A DNA stretch of 64,000 nucleotides from Streptomyces chattanoogensis (GCF_001294335.1 NZ_LGKG01000185.1:1-64000), one strand, 5' to 3'. Shown: positions 1-9,148, counted from the stretch's first letter. Notes: generated from the sequence alone by a model not told the origin. Numbers and translations: made by a program.

Positions 1-453
1 GGGGGGGGGGGTGGGCCGGGGAAGGCGCAGGGGCCGTTCGGGGACCGGCTTGGGGGGGGGTGGCGCGATATGCCGAGGGGGCGGTGGCGCCGGCCTCGGT
101 GGCGGTGGCGGCGGCTTGGGCGGCGGCTTTGGTGGTGTCGTGGCGCGCGGCCGGGGTGCCGGCGGGTGGGGCCTGGGCGTCGGGGTGGCCGACGTACAGG
201 GAAAGTGCCAGTGGCGGGGCATGGGCCACCCGGTGGGTACGCCGACGGGCGGGCGGGTCCCGGCGTAGGCGCAGTTGTCGCCCCTGCCGTAACTATTGCC
301 GCTGTGGCTGATGAGGGTGCTGTGGTGACTGAGGCGGTCGTGAGCGAGTGCTGACGGGGCGGGGAGCGCCAGTACGGCGATCCCGAACGGCACGGTGAAG
401 GCGGCGGCCGCGAGGCATGCCGCGAACCGGCGTGATCGATCTATTTCCCACAC
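1..453 (-). CDS. Proline-rich secreted protein, 3' end cut off by window edge
   Basis: An uninterrupted minus-strand frame runs from a GTG at 453 to the left edge. The first residues carry positive charge (DRSRR), then a hydrophobic core rich in Ala, Leu, Val and Phe, then a likely signal-peptidase site after PSALA (about residue 39). The exported part begins with a His/Ser-rich stretch and becomes very Pro-rich (PPKPPPKPPPPPPRP and similar), which suggests a wall-spanning or surface stalk. The start is chosen because it directly precedes the charged n-region; its ribosome binding site is weak. The C-terminus, where an anchor or catalytic domain might lie, is outside the window, so no function can be given. 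Extreme C-richness on this strand explains the G-rich look of the first 120 bases. Confidence 0.6.
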   Translation of the reverse strand, partial: MWEIDRSRRFAACLAAAAFTVPFGIAVLALPAPSALAHDRLSHHSTLISHSGNSYGRGDNCAYAGTRPPVGVPTGWPMPRHWHFPCTSATPTPRPHPPAPRPRATTPPKPPPKPPPPPPRPAPPPPRHIAPPPPKPVPERPLRLPRPTPPP

Positions 454-816
454 ATCGGACAGCCTGCACAGGCGCGGCGCGGCTCAGCCGTGGTCTTCCG
501 TCGGTTCGCTCGAAGGTGGTAAGTGCCGTTTGTGCGGGAGAACTTGGTGGTGCGGGTGCGTTTCGCGGGGATTGTCCGGCGGCTTGTGCGGGGCGTCCGT
601 CCGGGTCCTGTGTTGGGCGCCGCCCCGGCGTCAACCTTGCGCGGGTCGCACCACCCCGCGCCAACTGGCCGTTTGGCAGGCGACCCCGCCGGATGAGGCA
701 CAATTCCCGTCCAGGGATGCCAAGTTGATGAGCGCCGCGGCCGGGATGCGAACCGGTCACGGCCAGGACGATCTCGATCACGACGGCGATGACGAGGGTG
801 CGGGGCGGTAGCGGAC
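454..816. other. Divergent intergenic region without a visible gene
   Basis: This 363-base gap lies between the left-edge secreted protein (minus) and the membrane protein at 817 (plus). It should hold both promoters. I see no clear -35/-10 pair, RNA gene or strong hairpin. Open frames on both strands here have unnatural amino-acid composition and are not believed. Confidence 0.5.
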
Positions 817-2097
817 GTGTCTGTTGAGGCGGCGGGCCGGGTGGCCGGAACGGGCGAGCCGGGAGGGGGCGGCGCCTGCCTGTGCGGACAGTGCCCGCAC
901 GGCGCCCGTGCGGGGCACCGGCAGGCGGTCGCCGCGTTTGTCGCGCTGCGCGAGGACTTCGCCGCCGGACGGGGCGTGCCGGCCGGGCTGGCGCACTCCA
1001 CCGGGGCCGCCCGGCAGTGGGTCTCCGATGAACTCACCTTGTCCGCCCGGGCGTTGGCCGAGCGCGCCACCGCCGAGGGGGGTGCCTGGCTGGCGGCCGT
1101 GCCGCGGCGGACCCTGTCGGTGGTGTGGGCCGCGGTGACGGCGCTGCTGCTCGGGCAGGCGCTGACCGCCATCGGGACGGGCTGGACCCTGGCCCGTACG
1201 GCGGGACTGGCCGCCGCCGTCGCGCTCGCCCTCGTCCTGACCGCCGCGGCCTGGCGGCACCGCGCGCACGGCGGCGCGCTGGCCCCGCTGATCGGCGAGG
1301 ACCGGCGGCTGTCCACCTCGCGCGCGGTCGCGGCGGGGTGGGTGACCGTCGTGCTGTACGCGGTGCTGATGGCCTCCGTCCAGCTCGCCGCGGCGGGCCC
1401 CGGCAAGCGCAGCCGCCTCCTCGCCGGACTTGAACTCCCCTACTGCGGCGCCTTGTTGGCGTCACTTTTCCTCGGGTGTGCGGTGGCGGTGTCGGCGCAT
1501 GCCCTGGTGGCCGTACGGGTCCGGGCGGGGCGGCTGCAGAAGGTCCCCGCCGGACGGCCGCGGGCCGCCGATCTGCTGGCGGACGACGCCGGGCGGGGCA
1601 GCTTCCCGGACGCGCAGTATGTGCTGGTGAACGGGGCGGTGGCGGCGTACGCGCTGGTGCGTCTGGCCCGGCGGCCCGAGCAACTGCCGTCTCTGCCTTG
1701 GGGGTTGGTGGCGCTGCTGCTGCTTTCCGGCGTCACCTATCTGGCCGGGAAGGCGGTGTCCGGCGGCCGGCCGGTCATCCTGTCGGTCGTCCGGTCCCGG
1801 GAGCTGGGTGATCTCGCGGCGCCCATCCGTACCGGCGACGACATCGAGATCCGCGGCACCGGCTTCGTCCCGCCGGGCGCGGGGACGCCGGACCGGCTGG
1901 CGCGTACCGTCGTGCGGATCGGGGCGGTGTATGTCCCGGTCCCTCTGGTCCCGGTGGCGGGGGGCTTCGCCAGTCCGGCGGACGATGCGCTGACCGTGCC
2001 GGTGCCGGTCGATGTGGAGCCGGGGCGGGTGGAGGTCCGGGTCGTGACGGCCGCGGGGGTGGAGACGGCCGGATATCCGATCGATGTGCAGGAGTGA
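817..2097 (+). CDS. Multi-pass membrane protein with C-terminal IPT/TIG-like domain
   Basis: The 426-residue product has a soluble N-terminus with a CxxC-containing segment (CLCGQC, residues 21-26). About six predicted membrane segments follow: roughly 99-119, 127-147, 168-190, 205-233, 264-284 and 292-312. The C-terminal 110 residues are soluble and look like an IPT/TIG-type immunoglobulin fold (IRGTGFVPPG, then alternating strands). The start is a GTG at 817 with only a weak upstream purine stretch. No catalytic motif is visible. An envelope role is inferred from topology alone. The downstream DoxX-like gene is about 200 bases away on the same strand, so an operon is possible but not required. 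Confidence 0.7.
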   Translation: MSVEAAGRVAGTGEPGGGGACLCGQCPHGARAGHRQAVAAFVALREDFAAGRGVPAGLAHSTGAARQWVSDELTLSARALAERATAEGGAWLAAVPRRTLSVVWAAVTALLLGQALTAIGTGWTLARTAGLAAAVALALVLTAAAWRHRAHGGALAPLIGEDRRLSTSRAVAAGWVTVVLYAVLMASVQLAAAGPGKRSRLLAGLELPYCGALLASLFLGCAVAVSAHALVAVRVRAGRLQKVPAGRPRAADLLADDAGRGSFPDAQYVLVNGAVAAYALVRLARRPEQLPSLPWGLVALLLLSGVTYLAGKAVSGGRPVILSVVRSRELGDLAAPIRTGDDIEIRGTGFVPPGAGTPDRLARTVVRIGAVYVPVPLVPVAGGFASPADDALTVPVPVDVEPGRVEVRVVTAAGVETAGYPIDVQE

Positions 2098-2304
2098 TCC
2101 GCACGAGTGAGGCAGGCGTTCCGGCGTGGCGTGATGGCCCGTGGGGTCTGCCGTGGGTGTGGTGTCCCTCTGTCGCGCGGCCGGTGGGTGACCAGCGGGC
2201 ATCGATTTGTTGAATCCGGCAGGGATGCGTGTACGTACCTCCCCAGGAGGCGCGGGCGCAGGCACAATCGTCTGCGCTTGGTGGCCAACGGAGAGGCGGA
2301 CGTC

Positions 2305-2850
2305 ATGGTGCACGCGAATCGTACGGTCGGTGCCGATTTGGGAGGTACGGGCGCCGGTGGCCCCGACACCGGGGTGCGGGGGACTCTCGGGCGCCATGCC
2401 CTCCTCCCCTTGCGGCTGTTTCTCGGCGTCACCTTCGTCTATGCGGGGCTCGACAAGCTGACGGACTCCGGCTTCCTGGCCGCCCGGGGGAGCGGCTCGC
2501 TCGGCGGGATGCTGAACCAGGTCCACGACACGGCGGCGCTGCCCGTGCTGGTGGAGCTGGCCCAGAAGAGTCCGGTCGGTTTCGGCTATGCCATCGCCGT
2601 CGGCGAGCTGGCCGTGGGCCTCGGAACGCTCCTCGGTCTGCTGGGACGGCTGGCGGCGTTCGGCGGCGCGCTGATCTCGCTGACGCTGTGGCTCACGGTG
2701 AGCTGGTCGACCACGCCGTACTACTACGGCAACGATCTCGTCTACCTCGTGGCCTGGATCCCGCTGGTGATGGCGGGTGCGCCGAAGTTCTCCCTGGATG
2801 CGGCGCTGCGGAACCGGCGCAACCGGCATGGGGCGCAGTTGTTCGGGTGA
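2305..2850 (+). CDS. DoxX family membrane protein
   Basis: The 181-residue product has four hydrophobic segments and the DoxX-type opening LLPLRLFLGVTFVYAGLDKL, followed by an AVGELAVGLGTLLGLLGR segment and a late segment with VYLVAWIPLVMAG. DoxX proteins are small four-helix membrane proteins linked to thiol and redox homeostasis or electron-transfer complexes; the substrate is not known. The frame is open further upstream, but ATG 2305 is chosen because GGAGAGG (2290-2296) lies at normal spacing and the upstream part reads as arginine-rich noise. It is probably a single gene. Confidence 0.8.
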   Translation: MVHANRTVGADLGGTGAGGPDTGVRGTLGRHALLPLRLFLGVTFVYAGLDKLTDSGFLAARGSGSLGGMLNQVHDTAALPVLVELAQKSPVGFGYAIAVGELAVGLGTLLGLLGRLAAFGGALISLTLWLTVSWSTTPYYYGNDLVYLVAWIPLVMAGAPKFSLDAALRNRRNRHGAQLFG

Positions 2851-2905
2851 GCCGGGCGGTGGCACGGGGCACCCGTCGGGCCGGTGGTCCGGCGGGTGCC
2901 GCCGT

Positions 2906-2933
2906 GTCAGGAGTCGTGGGTCAGGAGTCGTGG
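2906..2933. repeat. Tandem duplication of 14 bp at a gene end
   Basis: The unit gtcaggagtcgtgg occurs twice back to back (2906-2919 and 2920-2933). The second copy contains the stop codon of the small minus-strand membrane protein that follows, so the duplication sits exactly at the 3' end of that gene. It looks like a slippage event. Confidence 0.8.
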
Positions 2934-3127
2934 GTTATATGGCGGCGGGTGGTGGCCCAGACGGCGGCGGTGATGCCCGAGAGGAGCAGGCCCGCGGGGA
3001 TGGCGAAGAAGAGCCAGGGGCCGGGGGCGTGCCAGATGCCGAGGGCGTCGAGGCCGTAGCCCGCCCCCACGGCGATGGCGGTGACGCCCGAGATCAGCCG
3101 GGCCGGTTCGAAGGGGTGGCGCTTCAT
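2921..3127 (-). CDS. Small two-helix membrane protein
   Basis: The 68-residue product starts MKRHPFEPARL and has two hydrophobic segments, about residues 10-30 (ISGVTAIAVGAGYGL) and 37-58 (WLFFAIPAGLLLSGITAAVW). A polar tail follows. Its ATG overlaps the stop of the upstream PspC-domain gene by 4 nt (ATGA), which indicates translational coupling and a joint role. The function is unknown, probably an accessory subunit of the PspC protein. Confidence 0.75.
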   Translation of the reverse strand: MKRHPFEPARLISGVTAIAVGAGYGLDALGIWHAPGPWLFFAIPAGLLLSGITAAVWATTRRHITHDS

Positions 3128-4560
3128 GAGGCGGCTCCCTCGGGGGTGGTCGGTGCGGTGGACGGGACGGCGGGCGGGCGGGGCGGGGCGCGGCGGATGT
3201 CGACCTGCCCGGCACCCACATCGAGCCTCAGCTCCAGCGTGCCGCGCGGTTTCTCGCCCTTCTTCAGGCCGGTGGCGGGCAGGGTGACCGTCCGCTCCCC
3301 GCCGGCGGAGATGTCCACGTCGTTGGGGGCGTCGCCGGGCAGCTGGAGATCACCGAGGCCCAGCGAGACATGAACGGTCGTGGTGACGCCGGGCGGCAGC
3401 GTCACCTGGAGGCGGCCGGCGCCGACGTTCGCGCTGGTGCGGACCGTACGGCCGTCCTTGAGGGCCAGTCCGCCGAGGTCCAGCCTGCCGTCCCCCGAGC
3501 CGAGTGCGTAATGCGGCTCGACGGCGGCGAGAGTGGTGGGGGACCAGACGCGCCGCTGCCAGTCGGCGGTGAGGCTCTTCGGCAGGATGGTCGCGCCCGC
3601 CAGGAGCAGGGCCGTCAGGACGACCATGAAGACCGTGCCGCCGCCCGTCCGGCCGAGCCAGGCGCTGAGGACCAGGCCCAACCCGAAGACCACCAGGGCG
3701 CAGCTCAGGCCCGCTTGGAGCGAGGGCACGAGGGCGTCATGCCGGGAGACGGCGACGGCGGTGCCCGCACCGGCGAACACCGCCAGCAGGAACGTCCAGC
3801 CGCCTATGGGCCGTCCCGTACGGGGTCTGCGGCGCGCGGCGCTCTCGGGGGCGGGCACGGGCGGCCGGGGCACGCCCCCGGCGGGCCCTTCACCTCGCAG
3901 TCCGGCGGCCTTCCCGGGCCGGCCGTGCTGGAATGTGCAGCTGATGTCGAGCGGGCCGGTCTCGGGGCCCCAGAGATAGTCCACCCTCGACAGTGCTTCG
4001 CTGGAGCGCGGGTCCCGCCACCACGACGGACTGTTCGGCGCGGGGGGTGCCTGGGTCTCCGGCGGGGCGTCGGCGACGGCCTGGGCGGTCGCGGCGTCCA
4101 CCGACTCCAGGCCCTCGGTCTCCGCGAGGCGGCGCCGTCGCGACCAGTAGGCGGAACCGGTCGCTGCCAGCGTCAGCATGATGACGAAGGACATCACGCT
4201 GCCCTTGCCCACGGTCGTCAGGAACAGCCCGCAGCCGACCAGCGCGAGCAGCAGGGCCGTCAGCGCCGTGCCCTCGACCCGGCCGGAGAGCAGCCTGCGC
4301 CCCTCGTTCTCCTCCTCGCCGACCAGCGGGATGATCAGCCAGGCGAAGCCGTAGACGATCAGGCCGAGGCCGCCGGAGACGGTGAGGACGGCCAGCACGA
4401 TCCGGAAGATCACCGGATCGAGATCCCACTGGCGGCCCAGCCCGCCGCACACCCCGGCAACCACCTTGTGCCGCCGGCTGCGGCGGAGCGGCGGATGCGG
4501 CGGGGTGGGGCCGGCGGGATCGGAGGGCGCCGGCTCCTCGGCGGGGGCTGCGTCGTTCAT
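3124..4560 (-). CDS. PspC-domain envelope-stress protein with LiaF-like C-terminus
   Basis: The 478-residue product has a short Pro-rich N-terminus and then a PspC domain (KVVAGVCGGLGRQWDLDPV, about residues 31-50, with IVYGFAWLIIPL). Several further membrane helices follow, and a C-terminal region of about 130 residues resembles the beta-rich extracytoplasmic DUF4097/LiaF type (GDGRLDLGGL, GAGRLQVTLPPG). PspC proteins sense membrane stress; LiaF proteins restrain LiaS-type kinases. ATG 4560 is preferred over an upstream start at 4596 because the intervening residues are not PspC-like. It is divergent from a Ser/Thr kinase gene and near a PspC-histidine kinase, so a Lia-like signalling group is inferred. 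Confidence 0.8.
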   Translation of the reverse strand: MNDAAPAEEPAPSDPAGPTPPHPPLRRSRRHKVVAGVCGGLGRQWDLDPVIFRIVLAVLTVSGGLGLIVYGFAWLIIPLVGEEENEGRRLLSGRVEGTALTALLLALVGCGLFLTTVGKGSVMSFVIMLTLAATGSAYWSRRRRLAETEGLESVDAATAQAVADAPPETQAPPAPNSPSWWRDPRSSEALSRVDYLWGPETGPLDISCTFQHGRPGKAAGLRGEGPAGGVPRPPVPAPESAARRRPRTGRPIGGWTFLLAVFAGAGTAVAVSRHDALVPSLQAGLSCALVVFGLGLVLSAWLGRTGGGTVFMVVLTALLLAGATILPKSLTADWQRRVWSPTTLAAVEPHYALGSGDGRLDLGGLALKDGRTVRTSANVGAGRLQVTLPPGVTTTVHVSLGLGDLQLPGDAPNDVDISAGGERTVTLPATGLKKGEKPRGTLELRLDVGAGQVDIRRAPPRPPAVPSTAPTTPEGAAS

Positions 4561-4926
4561 GGACCCATGGTGACAAGGGCGATGGGCTCCCGGCATCCGT
4601 GGAAACCCTGGCAGAACCCTGAGATCGGCCCTGAGGGCGCCCTGACGCGTGGGGTGACGCGTGCGGTGACGTGTGCGGTGACGACGCGCCGGAGGACGGA
4701 GGGAGGCCGGTGGCCGCGTCCGGCGGCCGGTGTGGCCCGCACATTTTCCGGCCCCAGGGTCGGTTTTGCCGCCTCACTTGGGCACGCTCAATATCCGCAT
4801 ATCCCCCCGAGTCCTTCCGGAGCCCGGAAATTGAGGCCGCGACGGGCGGTGGGCAGGGGCCGAACTGTCGCCATCGGAGACTATCGTTGCGCCCGGGATA
4901 CGTACGGGTTTCCGAAGGGGCGTGCG
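4561..4926. other. Divergent intergenic region with a 12-bp tandem repeat
   Basis: This 366-base gap separates the PspC gene (minus) from the kinase gene (plus). At 4644-4679 there are three tandem 12-bp units of the form gacgcgtgcggt with one or two changes each. No promoter could be placed with confidence. The rest shows nothing recognisable. Confidence 0.5.
4644..4679. repeat. Three tandem 12-bp repeats
   Basis: The units gacgcgtggggt, gacgcgtgcggt and gacgtgtgcggt are contiguous (4644-4655, 4656-4667, 4668-4679), and a partial fourth unit follows. They lie about 85 bp upstream of the PspC gene start and could be an operator array or simple slippage. Confidence 0.65.
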
Positions 4927-6612
4927 GTGGCGGAGGCTGCGTCGGTGGACGAGGGGCGACTGGTCGCCGGGCGATACCGCCTGGTCGAACGGATAGGCCA
5001 GGGCGGTATGGGCACCGTCTGGCGGGCCCGGGACGAACTCCTCGGGCGCCAGGTCGCGGTCAAGCGCCTGCATGTCTCGCCCCAGCTGGACCAGGACGAA
5101 CTCGCCACCCGCTACGAGCGCACCACCCGCGAGGCGCAGTCCGCGGCCCGTATCAACCATCCCAACGTGGTGGGCGTGCACGACGTCGTGGACGATGCGG
5201 GGCTGCCGTGCATCGTCATGGAGTACGTCCCCTCCTCGACGCTCGGCGACGCCATCAAGGAGGAGGCGCGGGCGGGCCGTTCGCTCACCCCGCGGGAGGC
5301 CGCACGCATCGGGCGCGGCATGATCGCGGCGCTGCGGGCCGCGCACTCCGCCGGGGTGCTGCACCGCGACGTCAAACCGGGCAATGTGCTGCTCGGCAAG
5401 GACGGCCGGGTCGTGCTCACCGACTTCGGGATCGCGGTCGCCTCCGGGACCTCCACGCTCACCAAGACCGGCGAGCTGGTCGGCTCCATCGACTACTTGG
5501 CGCCCGAGCGGGTCAAGGGCGGTACGCCCGGGCCCGCCTCGGATCTGTGGGCGCTGGGAGCGACGCTCTATCAGGCCGTCGAGGGACGGCCCCCTTTCCG
5601 TAAGCACACCGCGGTGGAGACGGCGTACGCCATCGCGATGGACCCGGTGGAGCCGCCGCGCAACGCCGGGGCGCTCACTCCGCTGATCGAGGCGCTGCTG
5701 GCCAAGGAGCCGGAGGAGCGGCCGACGGCGGACGTCGTGGAGCAGGCGCTGCGGGCGGCGGAGGCGGAAGCGGACACGGCGCTCCTGGGGCGCGGTGCGC
5801 TGTATCCCGGTGGCGGGGCGGGCGGCGCCGAGGCGACGGCGGGTGACGGGACGCGGGTGTCCACCCGTCAGACGCCGCGGCCCGCCGAGTCCGTGCCGGG
5901 TCCCGGGGCGGAGCCCGTACCGGAGTCCCGTACCGAGGAGGTTCCCCGGCCCGCCGCCGGGGGCCGCCGCCGCGCCGTCGTCTGGGGCGTCGTGGGCGCC
6001 CTGGCCGCCATGGCCGTCGCGGGCGGTGTGCTGTACGCGACCGGATACCTCGCTCCGTCGACGGACCAGGCGTCGGGAGACCCGAAAGCCACGACGCGCA
6101 CGCAACATCCCGCCAAGAAACCCAAGCCGGGGCCGAGCCCGAGCAAACTGCCGCCCACGCCGGACGGATATCACCGGGTCACGGAAAAGGAGTTCGACGT
6201 GTCCTTTCCCGTTCCCGACGGGTGGACACGTATCTACAAGCCGCTGCTCCGCGAGGTCGACTACGTCGACCCCACCCGGAAGGTCAACCTGAAGATCAGC
6301 GTGCTGAACTTCGCCAGCGCGAACCAGGTGCGGCACTTCGAGCAGGTCGAGCAGCAGGTGCAGGCGCAGCTGGCCAAGGAAGGCCACCACTACGAGCGGA
6401 TGCGGCTGCAGGACACCACGTTCCGGGGGGAACAGGCGGCCATCTGGGAATACCGGTTCGAGGGTTCGGTCCGCACCTTCCGCGCCATGGACCTGGGATT
6501 CGGGCACGAGGGCGACAAGGAGTACGCGGTCTATCTGTCCGCGCCCGAGGCCCAGTGGCCGCAGTACGAGCCGGTGTTCAACGCGGTGCGGGACGGATTC
6601 AGTTACAAGTAG
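4927..6612 (+). CDS. Membrane-anchored Ser/Thr protein kinase (PknB type)
   Basis: The 561-residue product starts at a GTG with GAAGGGG upstream (4914-4920); the much longer open frame upstream is not coding-like. The kinase domain spans about residues 17-280: glycine loop GQGGMGTVW (24-32), VAVK lysine 46, HRDVKPGNVLL (HRD 146-148), DFGIAV, and LAPE. A Pro/Glu-rich linker follows, then one membrane helix (VVWGVVGALAAMAVAGGVLY) and an extracellular domain of about 160 residues with no PASTA repeat. Such kinases phosphorylate proteins in response to envelope signals. The position beside PspC and two-component genes suggests envelope-stress signalling. Confidence 0.88.
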   Translation: MAEAASVDEGRLVAGRYRLVERIGQGGMGTVWRARDELLGRQVAVKRLHVSPQLDQDELATRYERTTREAQSAARINHPNVVGVHDVVDDAGLPCIVMEYVPSSTLGDAIKEEARAGRSLTPREAARIGRGMIAALRAAHSAGVLHRDVKPGNVLLGKDGRVVLTDFGIAVASGTSTLTKTGELVGSIDYLAPERVKGGTPGPASDLWALGATLYQAVEGRPPFRKHTAVETAYAIAMDPVEPPRNAGALTPLIEALLAKEPEERPTADVVEQALRAAEAEADTALLGRGALYPGGGAGGAEATAGDGTRVSTRQTPRPAESVPGPGAEPVPESRTEEVPRPAAGGRRRAVVWGVVGALAAMAVAGGVLYATGYLAPSTDQASGDPKATTRTQHPAKKPKPGPSPSKLPPTPDGYHRVTEKEFDVSFPVPDGWTRIYKPLLREVDYVDPTRKVNLKISVLNFASANQVRHFEQVEQQVQAQLAKEGHHYERMRLQDTTFRGEQAAIWEYRFEGSVRTFRAMDLGFGHEGDKEYAVYLSAPEAQWPQYEPVFNAVRDGFSYK

Positions 6613-6725
6613 CGCAGGGCCGGGCGGCTGCGGCCCGCTGCCGTACGACCCTGAGGGCGATCTCCGGGTCCGGTCAGGGTCGACCCTGATGTCCCGGGCC
6701 CGCGCGGCGTGTGAACATCGGAGCC

Positions 6726-8009
6726 ATGACCACCGCGCCGCCCCGCGCCGGGACCAGCTACGACCCGGCACCGGACCCCGAAGAACCGCCCGTACGCAGG
6801 CTCTACCGCAGCGCCGACGGGCGGTTGCTCGGTGGTGTCGCGCGCGGGCTCGCCGGGCATCTGGGGCTGCCGGTCTCCTGGGTGCGGATCGTGTTCGTGG
6901 CGCTCTTCATGGCCGACGGCCTGGGCGCCCTGCTCTATGCCGCGTTCTGGTTCTTCGTGCCGCTGGGCGTCGGGGGAGTGGAGGCCCGGAGTCCCGCGGC
7001 GGGCGACAGGAAATGGCGGCGGCCGGTCCGCAGACCGGACAAGGGCCAGGTCTTCGCGCTGATCGCGCTGCTGGCCGGGGCCTCGATCGTCGCCTCCAGA
7101 TTCCAGCTGGGCCGGGCCAACGGCTATCTCTGGCCGGTGCTGCTGATCGGCGCCGGTGTCGCCCTGGTGTGGCGCCAGGCGGACAACTCCCGCCGCGCGC
7201 AGTGGCTGGAGCTCGGCCGCCGCAAGGGCGTGCTGCCGATGGTGCGCGGCGCGGCCGGAGTGGCGCTGGTCGGCGTCGGCGTGACCGGCATCGTCGTGCT
7301 CCAGGGCTCGGTGCGCCATCTCGGCTCGGTGCTGCAGGCCGCGCTCGCCGTCGTCGTCGGCATCGCGCTGCTGGCCGGCCCCTATCTCGTACGGATCATG
7401 CAGGACCTCTCCGAGGAACGGCTGATGCGCATCCGCGCCCAGGAGCGGGCCGAGGTCGCCGCCCATGTCCATGACTCCGTCCTGCACACCCTCACCCTGA
7501 TCCAGCGCAGCGCCGACGACCCCCGGGAGGTGGCCCGGCTGGCCCGCGCCCAGGAGCGCGAGCTGCGCGCCTGGCTCTACAAACCCGAGGGCCGCGGCAA
7601 GGAGGAGGACGAGGAGCCGGGGACCCTGGCGGAGGCGGTGCGCAGAACCGCCGCCGAGGTGGAGGACCACCACGGCGTCCCGATAGAGGTCGTGGTCGTC
7701 GGCGACTGCCCGCTCGACGACGCGCTGGGCGCCCAGATGCAGGCCGCGCGCGAGGCGATGGTCAATGCCGCCAAGTACGGTGGCGAGGGCGGAGCGGTGC
7801 AGGTGTTCGCCGAGGTGGAGGGCCGTACCGTCTTTGTCTCGGTGCGTGACCGCGGCCCGGGATTCGACCTCGACGCGGTCCCCGCCGACCGGATGGGCGT
7901 CCGGGAATCCATCATCGGCCGGATGGAGCGGAACGGCGGTACGGCCAGACTGCGCGCGGCGCCCGACGGCGGCACGGTCGTCGAGCTGGAGATGGAGCGC
8001 AGGGAGTGA
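6726..8009 (+). CDS. PspC-domain sensor histidine kinase (LiaS/NarX-like)
   Basis: The 427-residue product has an N-terminal PspC domain (LLGGVARGLAGHLGLPVSWVRIVFVALF, continuing to FWFFVPLG), then several membrane helices. The kinase core has the HisKA_3-type phospho-acceptor segment AHVHDSVLHTLTLIQ and an HATPase domain with EAMVNAAKYG, RDRGPGFDLDAVP and GGTVVELE. It would autophosphorylate on His and pass phosphate to the LuxR-type regulator encoded 160 bases downstream. ATG 6726 with GGAG just upstream is chosen; a GTG at 6711 in the same frame is an alternative. The spacing to the kinase at 4927 also allows co-transcription. Confidence 0.85.
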   Translation: MTTAPPRAGTSYDPAPDPEEPPVRRLYRSADGRLLGGVARGLAGHLGLPVSWVRIVFVALFMADGLGALLYAAFWFFVPLGVGGVEARSPAAGDRKWRRPVRRPDKGQVFALIALLAGASIVASRFQLGRANGYLWPVLLIGAGVALVWRQADNSRRAQWLELGRRKGVLPMVRGAAGVALVGVGVTGIVVLQGSVRHLGSVLQAALAVVVGIALLAGPYLVRIMQDLSEERLMRIRAQERAEVAAHVHDSVLHTLTLIQRSADDPREVARLARAQERELRAWLYKPEGRGKEEDEEPGTLAEAVRRTAAEVEDHHGVPIEVVVVGDCPLDDALGAQMQAAREAMVNAAKYGGEGGAVQVFAEVEGRTVFVSVRDRGPGFDLDAVPADRMGVRESIIGRMERNGGTARLRAAPDGGTVVELEMERRE

Positions 8010-8168
8010 GACGGGGCGCGGGGAGCGGGACGGGCGGTACAGGGGGCGTCGGGACGGCGCGTAACGGATCATGCCTGAGGCGACGGGCGTGACGAGCACG
8101 GTGCGCACGACGGCCATGACGGGCATGACGGCCACGACGGAACAGACAACGAGGGACGGACGGACGAT

Positions 8169-8900
8169 ATGAGCAGCGACGATGCCCGGCAGGGCGGCGC
8201 GGAGCGGGGCGAGGCCGACGGCGGGGCCGCGGACGAGGAGCGGACCGTACGGGTGGTACTGGTCGACGACCACCGGATGTTCCGTACGGGCGTCCAGGCG
8301 GAGATCGGCCAGACCGACCGGACCCGCGTCGAGGTGGTCGGCGAGGCGGCCGACGTCGACCAGGCGATCACGGTCATCACCGCCACCCGCCCCGAGGTCG
8401 TCCTCCTGGACGTTCACCTCCCCGGTGGCGGCGGCGTCGAGGTGCTGCGCCGCAGCGCCACGATGATGGCCGACCCCGCGCGCCCGGTGCGCTTCCTCGC
8501 GCTGTCCGTCTCCGATGCGGCCGAGGACGTCATCGGCGTCATCCGGGGCGGCGCCCGCGGCTATGTGACCAAGACCATCACCGGCACGGACCTGGTCAGC
8601 GCGATCTTCCGGGTCGCCGACGGCGATGCGGTCTTCTCCCCGCGGCTGGCCGGCTTCGTCCTGGACGCCTTCGCCAACAGCGACACCCTCCCGGCCGACG
8701 AGGAAATGGACCTCCTCACCCAGCGCGAGCGCGAGGTGCTGCGGCTGATCGCCCGCGGATACGCGTACAAGGAGGTCTCCAAGCAGCTGTTCATCTCCGT
8801 GAAGACCGTCGAATCGCATGTCTCGGCGGTGCTCAGAAAGCTTCAGCTGTCCAACCGGACCGAGCTCACCCGCTGGGCGGCGGCCCGCCGCCTGGTCTGA
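8169..8900 (+). CDS. LuxR/NarL-family response regulator
   Basis: The 243-residue product has an acidic, low-complexity N-terminus of about 25 residues. The receiver domain follows (VVLVDDHRMFRTGVQAEI, phospho-acceptor Asp in VVLLDVHLPGGGG, conserved Lys in VTKTITG). The C-terminal LuxR-type HTH carries LTQREREVLRLIARGYAYKEV and ISVKTVESHVSAVLRKL. It is the likely partner of the PspC-histidine kinase just upstream and probably controls the neighbouring PspC genes. Start ATG 8169 has AGGGACGGA upstream. The 159-bp gap before it contains no gene. Confidence 0.88.
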   Translation: MSSDDARQGGAERGEADGGAADEERTVRVVLVDDHRMFRTGVQAEIGQTDRTRVEVVGEAADVDQAITVITATRPEVVLLDVHLPGGGGVEVLRRSATMMADPARPVRFLALSVSDAAEDVIGVIRGGARGYVTKTITGTDLVSAIFRVADGDAVFSPRLAGFVLDAFANSDTLPADEEMDLLTQREREVLRLIARGYAYKEVSKQLFISVKTVESHVSAVLRKLQLSNRTELTRWAAARRLV

Positions 8901-9148
8901 GCCGGGGGCGGCGGCCCGACGCCGCGCGCACGCAAGCACCGGGAAGGGCCGAAGAGGGATCAAAGGGGAAGGTGCAAGGAAGGTCCAAAGAAGGAGGAAA
9001 CAAGGACCAAAGACGGGCAACCAGGACTGCGCGGATCACCATCTAAGGGCGCGGAGAGGCTCGCTGCCGGAGGCGGGGCCAGAACCACGGGGCGCCGGCG
9101 CGCCCCGCCCCACGTCCTTCGCGTAGATGTCCTGGAATCGAGATCTTG

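Noticed and set aside
3370..4926. Upstream extension of the Ser/Thr kinase frame
   Set aside because: The added residues overlap the PspC gene on the other strand and look non-coding. The GTG at 4927 has a good ribosome binding site directly before the kinase domain.
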